From Antedon mediterranea (taxonomy: Eukaryota; Echinodermata; Crinoidea; Comatulida; Antedonidae): a stretch of DNA of 64,000 bases. Positions 12,301 through 27,300 of this stretch are shown piece after piece. The notes below the pieces were generated by a model that was not told where the DNA came from, made no database searches, and saw only the letters and a program-made list of their open reading frames with translations. The translations under genes were made by a program, and so were the position numbers. The stretch covers positions 6,919,001 through 6,983,000 of the forward strand of contig NC_092680.1 in the NCBI RefSeq assembly GCF_964355755.1, read 5' to 3'. Every line of letters starts with the position of its first letter. Position 1 is the first letter of the stretch.

Positions 12301-15300
12301 AGTTGAGCTCTATCTACACTATCAAACCAGTTTGACAAAAAGTGTGATGTGGCCAAATATGGTAGTGATATGCTCAAATATGGTAGTGATATCACATCAT
12401 CGTGTCCATATATGGGCACATCACATTTTCTTGTCACATAAAGTTTGATAGTGTAGATAGAACTTAATAACTCAGGATGAAGCGCTATATTGGGAATATC
12501 ATATCTTGATTAATAATAAAGATAAAGATATCACTATAATATTTCTATGCATAAGTATAGCAGCATAAATAAATTATGATTTGTTTTGGATCTTTTGCAT
12601 ATAGGAATTAATTTAATTAATCAAATTAATATTTAAATTAATATCCATTTAACTTTAGTGAAGACATCCATCATATAAATGGAAGAATTATTTACAATAA
12701 AAAAAACTTGCTTCGTTTTTTAGATTTTAAAGATGAGTATGGTAACATATTCTAGAATTCTTATTTTTAAGACTTCTTCATAATTATATTTGAATGCTTT
12801 TTTATCAATTGTAATTAATGGTAATTTGGTTAAAACAAATAATCAGTAGAATAGTAATGTGTAAAGCAATTAGAGTAAGGATATAAATCTAGACAGAACA
12901 GTTTACTATTTGTCAGATTAGGTAACAATTTAACCATCAATCGCTGTCATCAATTAAAGTGGATCACATGTTTAAAGTGTACTACTAAATACTAAATCAG
13001 TATTTTGATACTGCACACAGTCCCTTATATGTTTCTCAAAGTATATAGCGCTTTAAGAGCTTTTCATAGATTCATATAATAGTTTTTATTTTGTAAAGCT
13101 CAGTGGTATCTCCTCCACATGTCAATCTGCCACTGAATAGCATGACTGAGATAGACCAGTACACCTCAGTAACCCTCTCCTAGGCCCTGTTTCTGCTGCC
13201 AATCCCAAATATACCGTATAAATATACCGTATAAATATACCGTATATATACCGTATATGAAATTCGTGCACCGTTTCCGCTGCACATACTTCGTGGGTGG
13301 GCTGTAAAAAAAGTTGGCTTTCATATACCCAAAATGCATTTTGTGAGACGGAAGTATGGATTGACCTAGAGTCTCGTGTAGTGAGGTTACATGACAAAAA
13401 CAAAACAATTATGGTTTCTCAAAACGTCTTAGCATTGCTTTCTATTTTAAATCTAATGATCAGAAGTGGCAACGAATTTACATCGCACAAACAATCTAGA
13501 AATGTAGAATGGGCATTGACTACATTTATGCAAAGAAGACGACGGCGTTTGCCGATAACTTTGGCGTTATTAAGTCTACCACAAATTCTGCTTTTATTTT
13601 GTTTGAGATACTTTTGTAAATCTCGGTATCTCTTCTGTTGCCGCCATGTAGTCTCCCCCCAACCTTCGCTTCTCCCCACAATTGAATTGCAAAAATAGTT
13701 ATTTCTTCAGTCCACAGTGATATTTTGATCTGTTGCTTGCTTATTATACACGCGTGTGTCAATGCAGCAGAAAAACCCGAACAAATGCGTCACGCTCTGT
13801 TAGTTTTTGACCTCGTGTCATGGGCCGGGTCACATATACAGTACGGTATATTTTGAGTGCAGCAGAAACGGGGTACGAAATATACGGTATATTTTGGAAT
13901 ATACCGTATAATATCCACAAACGATGGGGATATTTATGCGGTATATATACCGCATATATATACGGTATATTTTTTATGAGACCCATTTCTGCTGCCAAAA
14001 AATATACCGTATATAAAATATACCGTATATATACGGTATATTTTTGGCAGCAGAAACGGGGCCTTAATGCATTGAGAAGATAAAAAAGCCCAGAACTTTG
14101 CTGATTTTCTTTATGGCTAAAGCCCCTCCCTACCTTTTACCTGCTTCTTGAATCAAGTCCTTGGTTTTTGTTCAGGTATAGGTAGGTAGACAGACTAACT
14201 TCATTAATTCTAACTTAGTTGTTTTTTTAGTACACAGATCATCTTTTGCTTAAATTGTGATAGCAAGAACATTTATAAAAAAAATTATTCGCGGCTATTA
14301 CTTAAAACCTGTCCTAGCCTGGCGTTATATCTCTAGACCACAACGTTTGCAATTGATAATTCTTGTGTCCGGAAATAAAGTAGAAAGATATTTTTCCAAC
14401 TGTGCCAAATTCTTAAGAATGTATTTATTCAATTCTTGTTTGAGATTGACCACATCATCATTGATCTGTAGGTTGTAAGTATTCACAAATGTACTGAGTA
14501 TTTGGTAGACTAGTATGTACTTCATGATTGTATACAAATTACAAGTGTTCTTTCATCATAATTTGATCAAGTAATGCTAGCTTTACAAATGAAAATGATT
14601 CTTGTCATCAGTAATTGGAATATGAATTGATATCCATTCACTTTTTTTCCTTTACCACATTTTCAAATTTCTTCTAAGATAATTACAATATTCATATCAA
14701 TTTTGTTCTGACAGATACAGATAGAAGATATATTCGTAATACAGTTTTTAAATATTTAATGTTAAAATATGAAATTGCCAATATTGACTATATATAGCCT
14801 TTACTGAAATAAGCAGACCCATGAAAGAATAAATTGTCTCGTTATACATTTTATTACTTAAAATTATAAGCTGGCAACATACTGTAATATAATAATGTAT
14901 AATTTAGTGTTTTTGTTTTTTTTCTAGCACTGTAGCAAGGAATACAGTAAATTAAAAGATATCACCCAGGTCACTTTCAAGGTCAACTGTTTTTTTATTC
15001 ATATTTTTTTGAAAATAAAAAAAAAGAGTAAACATTTCAGTTGAAAGAAACAAAAACCTATCGATGAATGCCTATCATCTAAAATTGTAATTTCTGTAAA
15101 AACTCTAGTATCGCATATCTAATGCATCACGCAATTGTTCAATTTCGATAAAATATTGAGGAAAAAATGATAATTTTATTACTATACAAATGATTATGCA
15201 AATTGTGCTATAGTATATCAAAGGTTGAAATGGCATAGCTGATCATGTTCTACATTATAGCAAATAGAAATGCATTTACTGACTAATTCAAGAATTAGCA

Positions 15301-18300
15301 TGTCTCAATAATGTTTGTGAAAGTCCTATGAAATAGGTGTCAAAGGTCAAAATGACATGTCAATTGGACCTCGCTCGTTGTATGATAGAATGTGAGTATT
15401 GAGCAAACAAGAGAAAAATAGACATTATTTTGTCATAAATATTAATAATAACTGGTAAATATTTTTTTGGTTCTAAAAAAATGTTCACTTTATAATACTA
15501 GGATACCTGTAATATAAAATATGACCTCCATCTCGTCAGTGAACCTCCCACAACACGCTAAGTCTAAGGGCCTGTTTCTGCTGCATAAAAATAACTGGTT
15601 AAAATCGGTATGAATCAATTAATTTTCTTGGGAGCAGAAACAGGACAAATTTGTGGTAACGGGTTAAAAGGCAGCGCAAATTAACCGGTTAAAAACACAA
15701 ATTCAATTCGGTGTTAAAACGCCATTTAACCGGTTATCGCTGGGCAACTTTTAGCTGCAACACAAAATATTATTTGATTATTTGCTTCTGACCCCGAGTC
15801 AACTACACAACAGTAACGTTTGAAAAAACCGCCAGGAACAATTACATTTTGGGTAATTCTAACGATTTTTGTCAACGACCACCCATTGATTTAACCGGTT
15901 ATTTCGGAGTACAAATTGATATTTTAAATCCATTTTAAAATAAACGGTTACCGTATTTTCCGAAGTATAGGTCGAGACTTTGTGGGAAAATTTTAATTGT
16001 CGACTTATACTCCGACCATGCGATTTTTAAAAAAAAATCAGGCCGAAAAAATATGTTCAAAAGCCGTCAGCTGTCCAGGCCCAGCAAGGTCAGTGGCCTA
16101 TCATCAATCACTCACAGAAGTTTTCAATTTAATACCTACATTGTACAAAATAATACAACTCCAACAAATACTGGTCAATAAAATATTAATATATCACAAT
16201 GACTCATTTTGATGTTATTATTACGCTTTTAAGATAATTAAGAATAAATAGTTTTCTTTATGCTTCTTATTCACTCTCGCGAAAACATCGTAACACACAC
16301 CACAGACGTCGGAATGTCCATGCAGCATGTTTGTTATTGCGCGATATTTTCATCTATACACATGCGCAGTTTGTTTGTTTGTTTGTAATTACAATTACTG
16401 CGCATGTCTTCTATTCATAGAATAAATTCTCCTTAGTCGGGCGCGTGTACATTTACAGATAACACGATTTACAACTACTCGCCTGTACAATTAATAAGCC
16501 TCCTAACGGAAAACTCGTTTTAATTTATTCGAGTGACGCGAAAAACATCGCTGATGGCAAGTAACGCTACATCGCTGTCATTTATTATAGGCTGGTGAAG
16601 ACGGCGACGAAGTCGTCGTCATTACGTCCGTCCGATATTGATTAGGCCTACACTTTAATAATATAAACAAACAACCACATTTCATACATTTCTAGCCCTC
16701 TTTGAACTTTAAAGTAAGTTGTGTTATTAGCCGATTTTGGGGGTCGACTTATATTCAAGTCATACCAAAATCAACGCTATTCTAGGCCAAAGTTGGGGGT
16801 CCGGAAAATACGGTAATTGTTATGCAGCAGAAACAGACCTTAAGATACTTTTTGATCTTACATTTTCCAATTATTCAAGGATGTAGCAAAATTCAAAATT
16901 GTACAGTAGTAGATAGAACATTTTGTTTAGTTCAGCACTTTAAGTTAAGTTAGATTACGTTACATTAAACACTTTAGATGCTAGCTTCTCAGCTGTTTTA
17001 AAGATGTATTGTCCCACAAAAACATGAAAAATGAAGATTAATTAAATCAGACTTTGAATATGTTATTTTGTAGTTTTAAGAAAGTTAATCACTTCCATAG
17101 AATAAAAAAATTAAAAAAAAATGTTTTCACTTACAAAATGACAAAATAAATGGTTAAATTCAACCAAAAACCCATTGGCTGGCAGCCAATTTGACCATTT
17201 TTTGCTTAAAATTACAGTTTTTTCTGGTAAATACATTTTTTTTCAAAGGGGATAACTATTATGTTACATTAAAATGGCATATTCAACAAAAATTTTGTTA
17301 AGAATTATTTTTTTCAGGGGGACAATACATCTTTAAGAAATGCTTTGGAGAAAGTTGAAAAGGTGAAAGAAAATGTAATATGTGGTCAATTCATTTTTAC
17401 ATCCCAGAAAAATGAATCAGTAAATGGGTCAATTTGTACATTTCTATTTAGCATTTCTTTGTATGTTAATTCACTAGTGTAAGATTAGATCAATGGTTTA
17501 CAGAAATCTGTCAACAGAGAATCATTTTTAATCTGTTGTCACATTATGAAATTCACTGAAAAGAATATCTGCTTATTGTTCATAATTGATGTTTCCATTT
17601 TTATTTGATATTACTGTGAGCTAGAAAATGTAGAGGGTATTAAAAACTATATGGCAATGGTCTTGCCGATCCTAGGTCTGTGTCCTACTTTTAAATGCCC
17701 TTGGGCAATACAACTCTTTTTTTTTTTCTGTTTTGTGCCGAGGTTATATATAATATTGTTCACTCTTATAGTTCTGATGATTTTCCATTTGATAAACTGT
17801 ACTGTGCTTTTCATTTTTTCATGTTCTCAGCAGGTGCTCAACACACATGATATAACATGTGTTACTTTACTGATGATAATGTTATTTCAATTATTTTATA
17901 TCCGGTGATTAAAGTACAATCTTAATAGCAGTGGTAGGCATACTTTTAACTTAATAACATTATATCACAAATACAGTTTAACCATTTGATAAGGAATGAA
18001 ACAGATATTGATTGATCTTATGTAAACTATTGCGAATAATAACATGTGAATTGTTCAAGATAAAATAAAAATGGATTAACAATTACATTTCATACGCTAA
18101 AAAGTCAACTTGTTGTGCAAGGTCTATAAATGATGAAGCAGCTTTTTGAATGGCTTAGCTTCCTGGCCTATCATTTGTCAATTATTTACATACTATATAG
18201 GTGTGTTATAAAACAAATAATGAATGGAGAGACATGGAAAGAATATTTCATTTTAGGAAAAATTGACTGCTTAATTTTTATTTGAAACATTCTCACAATC

Positions 18301-21300
18301 GAACGCGACATAAACATTCATTATTTATAATTTTGTGTCATTTTATAATGAGAAGTTTTCAACACAAAAAGTCGCTTCTTATTATTTATCAATATCATAA
18401 AATCACAATATAGAAACTGATAAATTGTAATTAAATGAATATCACTTTCATTATTTTGAAAATATTGAATGTTTTATGATCCAAAAAAATATCTTTAATC
18501 TGTATAAAGGTCAGTGACCAGAATACAATACAGATGGGTTAGGATATCAAATGTTACACTTTAGACATTTTTAATTAAATTACTTTGTTTCGCAAACATC
18601 TTTTTCATACAAAATTATTTACATTTGAGCGTCAGTATTTTTAAGTGACAGTGAATCAATATTTGTCACAGAAAATGTAATATTCTGCACGCCGTTTCTT
18701 CAGTAGTCATCACAAAATTGACTTAATTACCAAAAATATCGCAATAGATCTTTGTATATTCGTTCAATGTTTACTATCAGAGCTCAAATTCAAGTTTCAA
18801 TAACGGTACGAAAAGAAATGAGGTAATATGTGGGGATGGCCCCATGAGAGGTGACTGTCCCATTCATAATGGGGGTGACCTACTGTAAAATTCTTTTCTC
18901 AGTAATTGTCCCCACTTCGTAGGGAAAGGGCTAATGTTGGTTTATCCAGGTAAGCTGCACTTATAGTCTACCAATACCATTTCTGGTTTGTGTAATTTGC
19001 TGAAAAAAGTGTGCTTGCCATACTTGTTGATACTTGGGTTGCTCATTTTTCAAGTTAAAAGAAAATTTCCATCCTGGAGAACTATAGTGGAATTTTAATT
19101 TATAAGTTGTGCTGTGTTTATTCATTGGTAAACAGAAGAATTGTTATTGTTTCATTTTTATACTTTGATTGAATCAAAGAGATCAAATAACCATATTTAA
19201 AACATGTATTTTTTAATTTATTTTTATTTTTCAATACTTCCCTGTTGCATTATCATTGTACTATTTTTTATTGTTATAAATAAACAAAAATAAACTCTTT
19301 AACATTATGGTTTGCCGTCACAAATTCTCCAGATCCTCTTTTTGAGAATTTATGATTTAAAATTGCATTATATTTTTTTTTCAAAACATGTAGGCACTTA
19401 TGCTACACTAATGTGCATAAGATCTTTCAGTTTAGTGAAATTGGATTGCACGATGAAAAATATGTAATTGCTGGTTATGGAATTGAAATGTATTATTATT
19501 CGTGATTAAGTTCCATAATGCTTCACTACAAATACTGTATGTAAACTAGTTGACTACTGTGTACGTTTAAAATCTATAATAGTATACATACACAATAATC
19601 CTGGAAATTGATTTGATATCAAGTTAACAGAATAAATAAATGTCTTTGTATCCTTAAGAAATTTATAGGTATCAATTTTAGGATCAATACATTATGAATA
19701 ACATACAAAATTTCGTATGACTAGTAAAATAACAAACATGCATTATACCTATAATTTCAATAATAAGAGGAAGTACAATAACAATATTATATATTTATCA
19801 ATATATTTCATCTACATTAAGGCATAAAATACCATATTTTCCTGTTTTTACAATACGCCATATGCATGCATACTGGCACTCACAGAATTTTAAAATACTA
19901 TAACCTAGAAATACCACTGTCTGTTTAAAATAGTTATCAAAAAAGTACAGTGAAACCCTTATAAGAGGACCATTTTGGACTGTGTATGTATCCACTGAAT
20001 AGGGGTTGGTCTGTTACAGCGTATATTTCTTCTAATTTGTTTCAGGAAAAAGTGTTATCATTATAGTTGTTTCCAAGTTAATAATAGTTTCCCCTGAATA
20101 GGGGTGTCCCTTGAATAGGAGTACCTCATTTATAGGGATTTCCCCTAAATAGGGATGTCCCCTGAATAGGGGTGCCTCCTGAATCAGGTTGTCTAGTAGT
20201 TTCCCCTCAATAGGGGTGTCCCTTGAATAGGAGTACCTCCTATAGGGATGTCCCCTAAATAGGGATGTCCCCTAAATAGGGATGTCCCCTGAATCGGAGT
20301 GTCTCCTGAATAGAGGTGTCCCTTAAATAGGGATGTCCCAAAGAAGGGATTCTACTAACAGAAAACAGAAATAAGGAAGACAAAAAAAACATTTTACAAA
20401 TCTTAACAATATTACCATGTGTTCATGTTACTTTAATTTCAACTGCTCATGCATTGATGCATAAACTAATAATGGTTATTAAAGCTTGATGAAATTGACA
20501 TGAATGGACTGAATACCTGTGTTACAAGATGTATGCTTTGCATTGATATAAATAACTACTTGTTGGAATCAAGAGTTTGTTAAAGAATTTTGAGATCTCC
20601 TGACATAAAAATGAATCTCTAATATCAATCAGTACGAATATAAATTAGAATACAGTTTTATTTTTTTATTTAAGATGTTTAAAAGACCGCCAATCAGGCA
20701 AATTCTTCTTCAAATGCATGTACATTATAATAATGTTTGATCAAAGAGATCTTGTTTTGATTTTAATTTCTATTTTTACTGAAATGAATATACCAAGTGG
20801 CATAATGTAGTTCAGCAATTGCTCGTTATTAACAAAAACAAAACTTGCAAGCTGACAGCCATTTTTTTTTATTTAAGATGTTTAAAAGACCACCAATCAG
20901 GCAAGTTCTCTTTCAAGTGCATGAACATCGTAATAATGTTTGATCAAAGTGATCTTGTTATGATTTTAAAATCTATTTTTACTGAAATGAATATACCAAG
21001 TGGCATAATGCAGTTCAGCAATTGCTCGTTATTAACAAAAACAAAACTTGCAAGCTCACAGCCATTAGTATCGTTTGCCTAATGGATGCCGAAGCTCTAA
21101 ATAATTGAAGGAAATTCTAAAACCTGCTAATTATATGATAGTAGGACTATATGATGGGGATTATAATACAGTACAGGTGCTTATGACGTTTATTAATTGA
21201 ACTAGTTATCGATAGTAAAAGAACAAGTACTACGTAAACAAGTTCAAACCAATAAAAGCAAGTTATAGTCACAAATTAACTACTTAAAGGTACGCTAGTT

Positions 21301-24300
21301 TTTGTATTTTAAATGAAAATAAAACAAAGCAATATATTTATAAAATGCATTTCATTGGTTAGAAGTACATCCTATATTAATTATACATCCTTATTAAACA
21401 CTTGGTTACGTTTTTCCCCGAAACCAAACTTTCTGACAGTTTTCACTAAACAGAATTTGAATAAGCTCTAAATTCATATACTTAGAGATTTAATGGATTA
21501 ATTTTATCTATAAGCATTAGCCTTTCATTCCATCATCAACGCCTAAACAAGTGGGATTAAGGGCTGATTTGTCGCTATCTCCCAGTAGAAATCATATGGT
21601 CTTTTAAAAGTACGATAGTAGCTTCAAACAGATTGGCAGGTGGTTTTTTCTGTAGCACATTGAATGAAGAAACTTTTCGTTTTCTATGAATTTTAAATCA
21701 TGTTCTGGTATCATGCGCATTCTCAAAAGATTTGGTATATTTTTCGTGTCCAGTTAATATATATTTTAAAAAAATACTATTTAAAATCTTCTGACTATCA
21801 GACATTTTGGAAAAACTCAGGGACAGATCCATTAGTGTAGTGGTAGCTAGCAGGGCGTGCTCCTCATTTTGACAGCTAAAATTAAATTAAGAACTACTTT
21901 TTAGTATCTATTTATCTATTACCATTATATTTTAGCGCTCCTGGTTCAAGCACTGCACATGAAGACTTGGTGTTCAGTATTGGAAAAGTTGTATTACTGA
22001 ATTTGAAATTGAACCTGCCAAGAAAGAACACAGTACACGTGAAATTTGTCACATAAACTGGTGATTTTGAATGTTTGTAATAATAAAAAATAAAATAAAT
22101 AGTAATAAATAAATCTCAATGCATTCCAATAACAGTTTTTTTGCAAGATATTCACAATTTCCTGATCACTTTTGGTATTGGTAAATAAGTTTTGAATGAG
22201 TGTGCTTATTTCTAGCATGTGAGCTAACGTCCACATTGATTAATAGCTGATTGGATAATTGATTAACTGTCAGTCAGGTGAGATAAAACCTTATTGAGTT
22301 TCTCTCTCTACTGAAAAAAACCCAAAATAACAGTTCTTTGTGAAACCTGTTCCGATAGTTATTTATAAGTAAAGATTGCATTTCAGTGTAATTAGTTCCC
22401 TTGGGTAGTGGTTGTTAAAATGACGTCATTGTTATACCCACAACACATTTTTTTAGGCGGAAATGCAACTATATTGTGAAGTCTTGCAATCCTTGCAAAT
22501 TACATTCTAATACTAAATGTGTTCTTGTGAACCCATGTTTGCTGGCAATAAACTGCCTTATCAAAAGTTTTCAGTGTGAAACCAAATCAAAATTAACATT
22601 GAAAATTCAACCGCATTGACATTTAATTTATAGTCATTCTTGTGAAATAACTATACATTAAACTAACAGCACATTTTGAAACACTGTATACATAGTATCA
22701 AGTTTTAATGTTAGTGGAAATATTAAACAAGTTTTGTGTACAACAGGGATTGACTTGTTCGCATTCAGACTTCAATCACTCCTACAAAGATATCCTTAGG
22801 TGTACCATAAAACTATTATATAAATAGATCCTTGTCATTTGATTGGAGGATTATGGGTCATGTGATATTCAATAAATACTCCATTGAACTCATATGACAT
22901 TAAGACTGCATTGCCTTTATACCGGTATACGCAAGTGCAAACATTGTGTTCATTCATGCTCATTCATTCTTTATTACCGTATATTTCGGTGTATAAGTCG
23001 CACTTTTGACACGCAAATTTGACCTCTAAATTAAGGGTGCGTCTTATACACCGAACATAAATGCCTCACCACACAGATTGTACATAGGCCTAGGCTATCG
23101 TCACCTCGTTTGCTAGGCCTGAGTAGGCTAGGCCTAGCTAAAGTAACTAACTAACGTAACGGCAACCTGCTTCTGCCTAGTTTTCAAGGCATTTTAGCAT
23201 GATGTTATACTAAAAATATGATGAAAAGATTTGTTCATTATGGCGATAAAATTTCATTTGTAAACGTTTACGTACGATGGAATAGTATTTATTTATACAG
23301 TAGTTATACGCACGATCGCCGTACTCCTAGCGCAAGCCCTTCTTGGCGGCCACATGTACGGTATTCGACTAGTATATTCTCCAGGTGATTATAGCATGGA
23401 CCTAGCGTACACACTTCTCGGATACATAGATTCTAATCGAATACGATTGTCCGTGAAAACGTCCGCCCTCTCGAAATGATCGAGCGAGGCTAGCCCACAT
23501 ATACGTGTTACACACATGGTCATGCACTCGATATTGCGGCTGTTGAGGCTGGGCGCGGCCGAGCCTAGGTAAGAAAAAACCTAAATAAAGGACGCCGTTG
23601 CAGATATAACAAAATATATTATTACAATAATATTGATTACAATTTAAAAAAACATTGTTTTGATGAAATATAAGGTGCGTCTTATACACCGACGATATAA
23701 AAAATACCGATATTTTACTCTCAGTTAGGGGTGCGTCTTATACACAGGTGCGACTTATACACCGAAATATACGGTATATGCAATCCAGACCTTCAAATGA
23801 CAAGGATCTAGTTGTATATTCATGCAATAGAACAAATATTTTTATACAGTGAGAAATGTTCTATTTTTACCTTATTTGTACCATTGCACTCATAAACATT
23901 ATTTTCTGTATTCTACACTACGAAAAATGAAATTTTTTTACTGATCTTTATCCACAACGTAATCCTTCTTCTGTTGGTACTCATTTTGATATTCGTCGCT
24001 ACAGAACTGAATCTTCTTTTCAATCATATATCCCACGTGTTACCAAAATTTGGAATAACTTACCCAGTGAAATCCGCAACTTAAATATTTCTGTTAGTTC
24101 TTTTAAAACCAAATTACTTAATTATCTCAATATTTATTTTTTAAATAATTTTGATATTGAAAATGTGTGTAGTTGGTCGCTTTCTTGTCGATGCTTTTAT
24201 TGTAGAACGTAATTTATTTATTTTTCTCTGTTCTGGGTTGACCAACTAGCATAGGTGTTTAGCACCTGTTTGGTCTTTCCGTGCCTCCTTTTATAATTGT

Positions 24301-27300
24301 TTTGTCTTATGTTTATGTTTTTAAAGATACATTCAGAATTGTTAGGCTCTATTCAAATTATGTATTACTGGTAATGATATTACTAAAGACTCGCTATAAT
24401 TGCACAATGTTGTAGCATATACCATAGAGATATATAGTGAACTATTATCTCTATGCATAGACCTACAGAACTATATCTGTATTCATAACTATATACTTTA
24501 ATGTTTAAATCAATATTCTTGTATAATAACATTAATAATATTTTTAGATATCTTTTGTAAGATCTCTAAATTAAATTGCATATTTAGTAAAAGTGTGAAA
24601 TACAATTCATTTTAAATTTAGAATAAACAAAGACAACCTGTTGGCAATACAGGATGTCAAGAGACATTCAGGAAAACCTTGCAGATACTTCCTGTGCCGA
24701 ACCCTATTGCTTTACTTCTAATACCTTCCTGGTTTTGCGGACAGTACACATCAATTTAGTAGGCCTAGTAGCAGGCTCAATGAGCGCTCACTTGCTACAC
24801 CCAGGGGCCCAGAGCTTACAGGGGCACTGAGCAGCACCCAGAGGAAAAAACAGGGATTAAAAATGTTGAAAAATTCCTCCAGCGTTGAAGGGCCACCTTG
24901 GGTTCTTAAACCAGGGGCCTCAGTCCTATGTGTTAGGCCACTGCCTAGTAGCCAACGGGCATGTCTTCTTTTATTGACTATGTCGGTCATATTTTTATAT
25001 AGCAGTTTCCTACCATCAATTTATCTTTTTTTTATTGGCTTGGATGGTCATCTTTTTTTATATAGCAGTTATCTACCAATTTTTAACAATGTATATTTTT
25101 CAAGGGGTGAAGGTTTGTCAAAAGAATCAAAACCAAAACAGGATGTTCACACTATTTCTATTTATGTTGTGGTATTATACTGTACATAAATATAGAAATG
25201 AAAAATAAGAAATATGGCTAAATAATTTACAGTGGATATGGATAGCCCAAGCTAAACAGCTACAGCTAAAATGAAAATATGAAACTACTTTTAGATATCA
25301 ATATTTGACGGACTGTTAATGTTACTGTAGCTCTCTTCCATTTAAACAATCCTGAATCCCCTAATGACTATAATGTGTGCTGTGCTATGAATATCATATA
25401 ATATATCATACCAATAATAATCAAATATAGAAAGCACACTGGCCCTATTTACACTGAGTCTGTAACTTAAATTATCCTCAAACTATAACATAAATAATAA
25501 TAAAATAAAAATATAATATTTTTAAGACAAAACTATTTAAAATTTGTATTCGCTTTGCAGATTTTCTAAGTTTGATACGCTTTCACATATTATTATTATT
25601 ATTATAGCATTATCGTTGATACCATGTTAGTCTGATAAAATGTATGGAATAAATTTCATTCTATTCAATAAATTATTCATGATTTTGTGATGTTAACTGA
25701 TCTATAAATAGAAATCACATTATTTATTAGCCTGAGGTAATTCTTAGAAAACATTATATTTTAATCATGTCCAACTTACACGAACAAAGAAATTGGATGA
25801 TCTGTTTTGAGGTCATTAAATAACAGAAAAATTATTCTATATCATGAATACAAGTGGAATATAACAGAACAAAGGCTACTATATAGATATAAAGTGCTGA
25901 AAGATATGCTGAAAAGTGCACATATTATTATGAATAACAATTTGTCTGCAGACAAATTATGATGATTATTAAATGATGCAAATGATGAGATGAGTTAATA
26001 CCAAATGAAATCTTTAGTTCCATACAGCTTGCTTTTAAATTTCTATTTAAGATTAATTTCTCAATTAAATAATACTATATTAAAAAACAGTTGTTTAAAC
26101 AGATATTCATTGTGTAAATGTTTAAATTGATAAATTACTGTCTGGCCTTATAAAAAAAGAAATAGATGTATGTACAGTAATAATAGGTTTACATATGTTG
26201 TGATAATACTGTAGAATAATATAAAGGTTTTATTTTGATTTTTCCCATCACTGTACCATCTTGTTGTACATGAACAAAATATTTATCATTATAGATTTCT
26301 TTTTTTTAATGAATGATCTATTCTGGTCATATATTTTAAATTGTTACATGTATAATAATATTTTTTTTTTATTCAACTGTCATTTATGATTATTGCTTAT
26401 TGTCTCTATTGTTTACATATATATTTACTTATTGTTATTGTTTTTATTGTAATTTTATTTATTTATTTATTTATTCCAATTTTTAATTGTTACATAGGAC
26501 ATCACATTTTAAAGCTTTGCTTATAGTGATGCCCGAATCAATCAATCAATATATAACTTTTGCTTATAACCATGTACATTTGTAGGTCGTTGCCAATATA
26601 CAGTAATCTTCCTAAACACTATCTGCTACTTTTAATACTTACAATTATTATGTTTTCATCTTTTCCATTTATTGTAAACCTCTAATTAAACTTTTCAGTA
26701 TTTTATTATTCAACTTCTGTTCCCAATAATAGTCAATATAAACAATTAATTTTTATTATTATCATTACTGTAAATAATCATTGTATATATTTTATAGTTA
26801 TATTGGTTTTTTTTTTTTTTGGTTTTTTTTTGTCTTTAAAAATCTACTGTAATATTATACCTTATTGTGGTTACCGTTATAACAAATGTACGTTTGATTG
26901 AATAAAGTTCACATATATATGTTCCCATTGTCAGGTGGGATGTTCCACTAATTTTTTTTCTTTTCTATTGTCCCCACTTTGTAAGGAAAGAGCTAATGTC
27001 AATTTATCCAGGTAAAAAAATAGACTACCAACACCATTGTTGGTTTGTGTAGTTTATGTGTAGAAACTGACCATTTAGGGCCCTCGATAAAACATTAGGC
27101 CTAAACATTGAATATCAGTGACAAAGGTAAATACAGGGAAACTTGGCTTTTGACAAACAAAATATTAATGAAAAAACCGTATTATAGTAATGGGGATGAA
27201 AAAAAAATACTGTTCACATGAAGAAAAAAAATACATTATTCTCGGATTGAATAAAATCGGGCAATTGTGAAGTCTCACAGCTGTGTGGCGTCTGAAAAAT

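Noticed and set aside
13297-13698. 133-codon frame with an Arg-rich run
   Set aside because: It lies inside a transposon-like element, is not recognised as any family, and an antisense frame of similar length exists; kept only as a note on the element.
24751-25189. Overlapping 79- and 108-codon frames on opposite strands
   Set aside because: They fall in a GC-richer repeat-like island; neither resembles a known protein nor has exon boundaries.
25939-25958. Perfect 20-bp palindrome (half-site AATTTGTCTG)
   Set aside because: No target duplication and different termini; one such palindrome in AT-rich DNA can occur by chance.
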